From: Brevundimonas sp.
GTDB taxonomy: Bacteria; Pseudomonadota; Alphaproteobacteria; Caulobacterales; Caulobacteraceae
Length of the DNA stretch: 6,509 nt
Direction of reading: 5' to 3'
Assembly (NCBI GenBank): GCA_012270135.1
Contig: JAAXIW010000150.1
Coordinates: 1-6,509 of the forward strand
Positions 5,802-6,509 of this stretch are shown one piece after another (position 1 is the stretch's first letter; every line of letters starts with the position of its first letter). Made by a program: the position numbers and the translations under genes. The notes beneath the pieces are model-generated. The model worked only from the letters and a program-made list of their open reading frames with translations, was not told where the DNA came from and searched no databases.

Positions 5802-6509
5802 TTACGACGCCGTAATGATCGCCTCGACCTCGGCCCGGGCCGGCAGCGACGGCTGCGCTCCGGGCCGCGTCGCCGCCAGCGCCCCCGCCGCACAGGCGAA
5901 GGTCAGCGCCGCCTCCGGCTCCATCCCCTCCAGCAGCGCCACGCAGATCGCCCCCACGAAGGCGTCGCCGGCCCCGGTCGCGTCGACCGCCCTGACATGC
6001 GGCGGCGTGGCCCAGGCCATCTGTACGCCGCGCTGGTACATGGGCGCCCCCCGGGCGCCCCGCGTCACCACCACCCGCCCGCCGCCGTGGTGCAGCAGGT
6101 CGCCGTAGAAGGCCGCCTCGGTCTCGTTGACCACGATCAGGTCGGCCCGCCGCAAGAGCTGGTCCGACACCGGCGCCGCCGGGGCCAGGTTGACGCAGAC
6201 GAAGTCCGTGGCCCGCCCGACCGCCGCCTCGACCGTCTCGACCGGAAGCTCCAGCTGGGCGATCAGCGGCCCCTCGATCCGCGCCGGCAGCTGTTCCGGC
6301 GTCACCAAATGGTTGGCTCCCGCCGCGACGACGATCTGGTTCTCGCCGTCGGGATCGACCGCGATCAGGGCCACGCCCGTCGGCGCCGCCGGATCGACCT
6401 CGACCTCCGACAGCTCGACTCCCCCGGCGTCCAGCAGGGCCACGGCCTCGCCGGCCATGGCGGCGGCGCCGACCCGTCCGATCAGGCAGACCTCGGCCCC
6501 CAGCCGCCG
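5802..6509 (-). CDS. Ribokinase-like PfkB-family sugar kinase (N terminus beyond right window edge)
   Basis: The 235 C-terminal residues of a PfkB/ribokinase-family carbohydrate kinase, which transfers phosphate from ATP to a sugar such as ribose in the cytoplasm. The frame is open from the window edge (RRLGAEVCLIGRVGAAA before the internal Met at 6456-6458), so that Met is not the start and about 65-70 residues are missing. Visible are TGVALIAVDPDGENQIVV with AAGAN (ribokinase wording, about 44-66 of the visible part), AQLELPVETVEAA, NETEA at 128-132, VVVTRGARGA, and the PfkB signature DATGAGDAFVGA with catalytic Asp at about 182. The C-terminal GAQPSLP is also typical of ribokinases. Sugar specificity resides partly in the missing N terminus, so a related sugar or nucleoside is possible. 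The stop is TAA at 5802-5804. The M16 peptidase gene follows after 68 bases on the same strand and may be co-transcribed. Confidence 0.9.
   Translation of the reverse strand, partial: RRLGAEVCLIGRVGAAAMAGEAVALLDAGGVELSEVEVDPAAPTGVALIAVDPDGENQIVVAAGANHLVTPEQLPARIEGPLIAQLELPVETVEAAVGRATDFVCVNLAPAAPVSDQLLRRADLIVVNETEAAFYGDLLHHGGGRVVVTRGARGAPMYQRGVQMAWATPPHVRAVDATGAGDAFVGAICVALLEGMEPEAALTFACAAGALAATRPGAQPSLPARAEVEAIITAS

Overview
The window is GC-rich chromosomal DNA (strong G/C preference at third codon positions, Shine-Dalgarno sequences of the GGAG/GGAGG type). The gene content fits an alphaproteobacterium of the Caulobacterales, probably Brevundimonas-like. That placement is an inference from base composition and protein style, not from a marker gene. 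Most of the window is ordinary chromosome; no phage, transposase, CRISPR array, tRNA or rRNA gene is seen.

Layout, left to right. A leftward block holds, in transcription order, a stand-alone Lrp/AsnC-type ligand-binding (RAM) domain protein (829-1086), a small lipoprotein of unknown function whose start overlaps it by 4 bases (452-832), and the N-terminal part of an acyl-CoA dehydrogenase that runs off the left edge (1-393). A divergent gap (1087-about 1233) holds an inverted heptamer-repeat element. A rightward pair follows: an arylformamidase-like alpha/beta hydrolase (ends 2043) and a KDPG/KHG aldolase of the Eda family (2105-2776). A second inverted heptamer-repeat element fills the convergent gap. 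On the minus strand come a long, two-domain, exported M16 zinc peptidase (2890-5733) and, upstream of it on the same strand, a ribokinase-like PfkB-family sugar kinase cut by the right edge (5802-6509).

How the genes work together: the content is mainly catabolic (fatty acyl-CoA oxidation, sugar-acid aldol cleavage, sugar phosphorylation, small amide or ester hydrolysis) plus one periplasmic protease. No single pathway links them all. The kinase and the aldolase both touch sugar catabolism, but they are on opposite strands and separated by the peptidase.

The most interesting signal is not a gene. The two intergenic elements (1099-1212 and 2774-2892) share one architecture: 7-base tandem units beginning TAGG (TAGGCAR in one, TAGGGRC in the other), arranged as two inverted arms around a loop of about 40-55 bases, with a 14-base perfect or near-perfect palindrome almost exactly centred in the loop. 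Because 7 is 1 modulo 3, successive TAGs fall in successive reading frames. In the second element the actual TAG stop codons of both convergent genes are the outermost heptamers. In the first element the right arm lies where the start codon of the hydrolase gene would be expected, leaving that gene without an obvious normal start.
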